A stretch of 64,000 bases of DNA from Tyzzerella sp. An114. Its GTDB lineage: Bacteria; Bacillota; Clostridia; Lachnospirales; Anaerotignaceae. The DNA is taken from the NCBI RefSeq assembly GCF_002161055.1, contig NZ_NFLT01000005.1, forward strand, positions 124,001-188,000, read 5' to 3'. The position numbers and the translations under genes are program-made. Below, in pieces: positions 63,777 to 64,000 of the stretch. How positions within the stretch are numbered: position 1 is the first letter of the stretch; each line of letters starts with the position of its first letter. The notes beneath the pieces were generated by a model, which made no database searches, was not told where the DNA came from, and saw nothing but the letters and a program-made list of their open reading frames with translations.

Positions 63777-64000
63777 TTATTCGCCTATTTGAAGTTTTTT
63801 GGCTTTTGTCTCGTCAGGATTTATATATACAGACCAATTTTGTTCATATATAACCATACCTGGTTTTGAACCGTTAGGTTTTTTAATATTTCTTCTGAAT
63901 GTATAGTCAACAGGAACTAAAGTACCGTCTTTGGCTTTACTGTTTAAAACAGCAAGATTTGCCGCTTCAATGAGTGTATTGTCTGGAAGGTCATTTATAT
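63777..64000 (-). CDS. rqcH: RqcH/NFACT family protein, C-terminal end (partial)
   Basis: The last 74 codons of a minus-strand gene that continues beyond the window; its stop is at 63777-63779. The fragment has DLPDNTLIEAANLAVLNSKA, VPVDYTFRRNIKKPNGSKPG and VYINPDE, the end of the NFACT-R domain of RqcH (once called fibronectin-binding protein FbpA). RqcH adds alanine tails to stalled nascent chains on the large ribosomal subunit. The call rests on this domain only. Confidence 0.85.
   Translation of the reverse strand, partial: INDLPDNTLIEAANLAVLNSKAKDGTLVPVDYTFRRNIKKPNGSKPGMVIYEQNWSVYINPDETKAKKLQIGE

Overview
The window reads as the chromosome of a low-GC, endospore-forming anaerobic Clostridia. 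The evidence is strongly AT-rich DNA, AGGAGG-type ribosome binding sites, frequent TTG starts, a canonical spo0A plus a second Spo0A-type regulator, spoIVB, lonB, scpAB and anaerobe-style (cbi) cobalamin genes. Families such as DUF4364 and the probable DUF5721 and DUF6648 proteins suggest Lachnospirales or relatives; I cannot name the species. There is no phage, insertion sequence, CRISPR array or rRNA; one tRNA-Pro(GGG) is present.

Layout. 1-3.3 kb: end of an RND adaptor gene and its RND pump, then a convergent DUF1275 membrane protein. 4.2-9.2 kb: an XRE-cupin regulator and polyamine ABC transporter potABCD, whose ATPase carries an unusual two-repeat insertion in its C-terminal domain. 9.2-16 kb: a diguanylate cyclase, tRNA-Pro, then lonB, an M24 peptidase, queH and plsC on the minus strand. 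16-20 kb: metA, then lon-engB behind a promoter with three copies of an 8-bp site. 20-25 kb: a MerR/MATE divergent pair with a 19-bp-spacer promoter, and a minus-strand EAL protein. 24.7-28.7 kb: a DUF5721-like gene whose end carries a perfect CIRCE operator for htpG, then an unknown propeller/coiled-coil protein. 28.8-36.8 kb: an MBOAT/SGNH acylation pair, glnS, a dicarboxylate/amino acid symporter, a DJ-1 protein and small unknown genes. 37-45 kb: spo0A, an XRE regulator diverging from a membrane protein, PspC, DUF4364, a radical SAM protein, gdhA, a VOC protein and a protein ending in a His/Cys-rich repeat tail. 45.2-57.9 kb: an eleven-gene cobalamin operon (cobQ cbiB cobD cobO cbiA C D ET L F G) continuing into sfsA and a D,D-carboxypeptidase. 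58-62.5 kb (minus strand): spoIVB, a second D,D-carboxypeptidase, scpB, scpA and an M50-like protein with a broken zinc motif. 62.9-64 kb: the second Spo0A-type regulator and the 3' end of an rqcH-like gene.

How the genes work together. The cobalamin operon covers most of corrin ring methylation, amidation, adenosylation and the aminopropanol arm, but lacks cbiH, cbiJ and a cobaltochelatase and has no room for a B12 riboswitch. Sporulation functions (spo0A, Spo0A-like, spoIVB, lonB, D,D-carboxypeptidases) are spread across the window. Two large membrane sensor proteins indicate c-di-GMP signalling. Proteostasis is represented by lon, lonB, htpG with CIRCE, and rqcH. The strongest leads for something undescribed are the PotA insertion, the RND pump without its usual proton-relay residues, the His/Cys tail protein, the inactive-looking M50 homologue, the second Spo0A, and the terminator whose stem contains a ribosome binding site.
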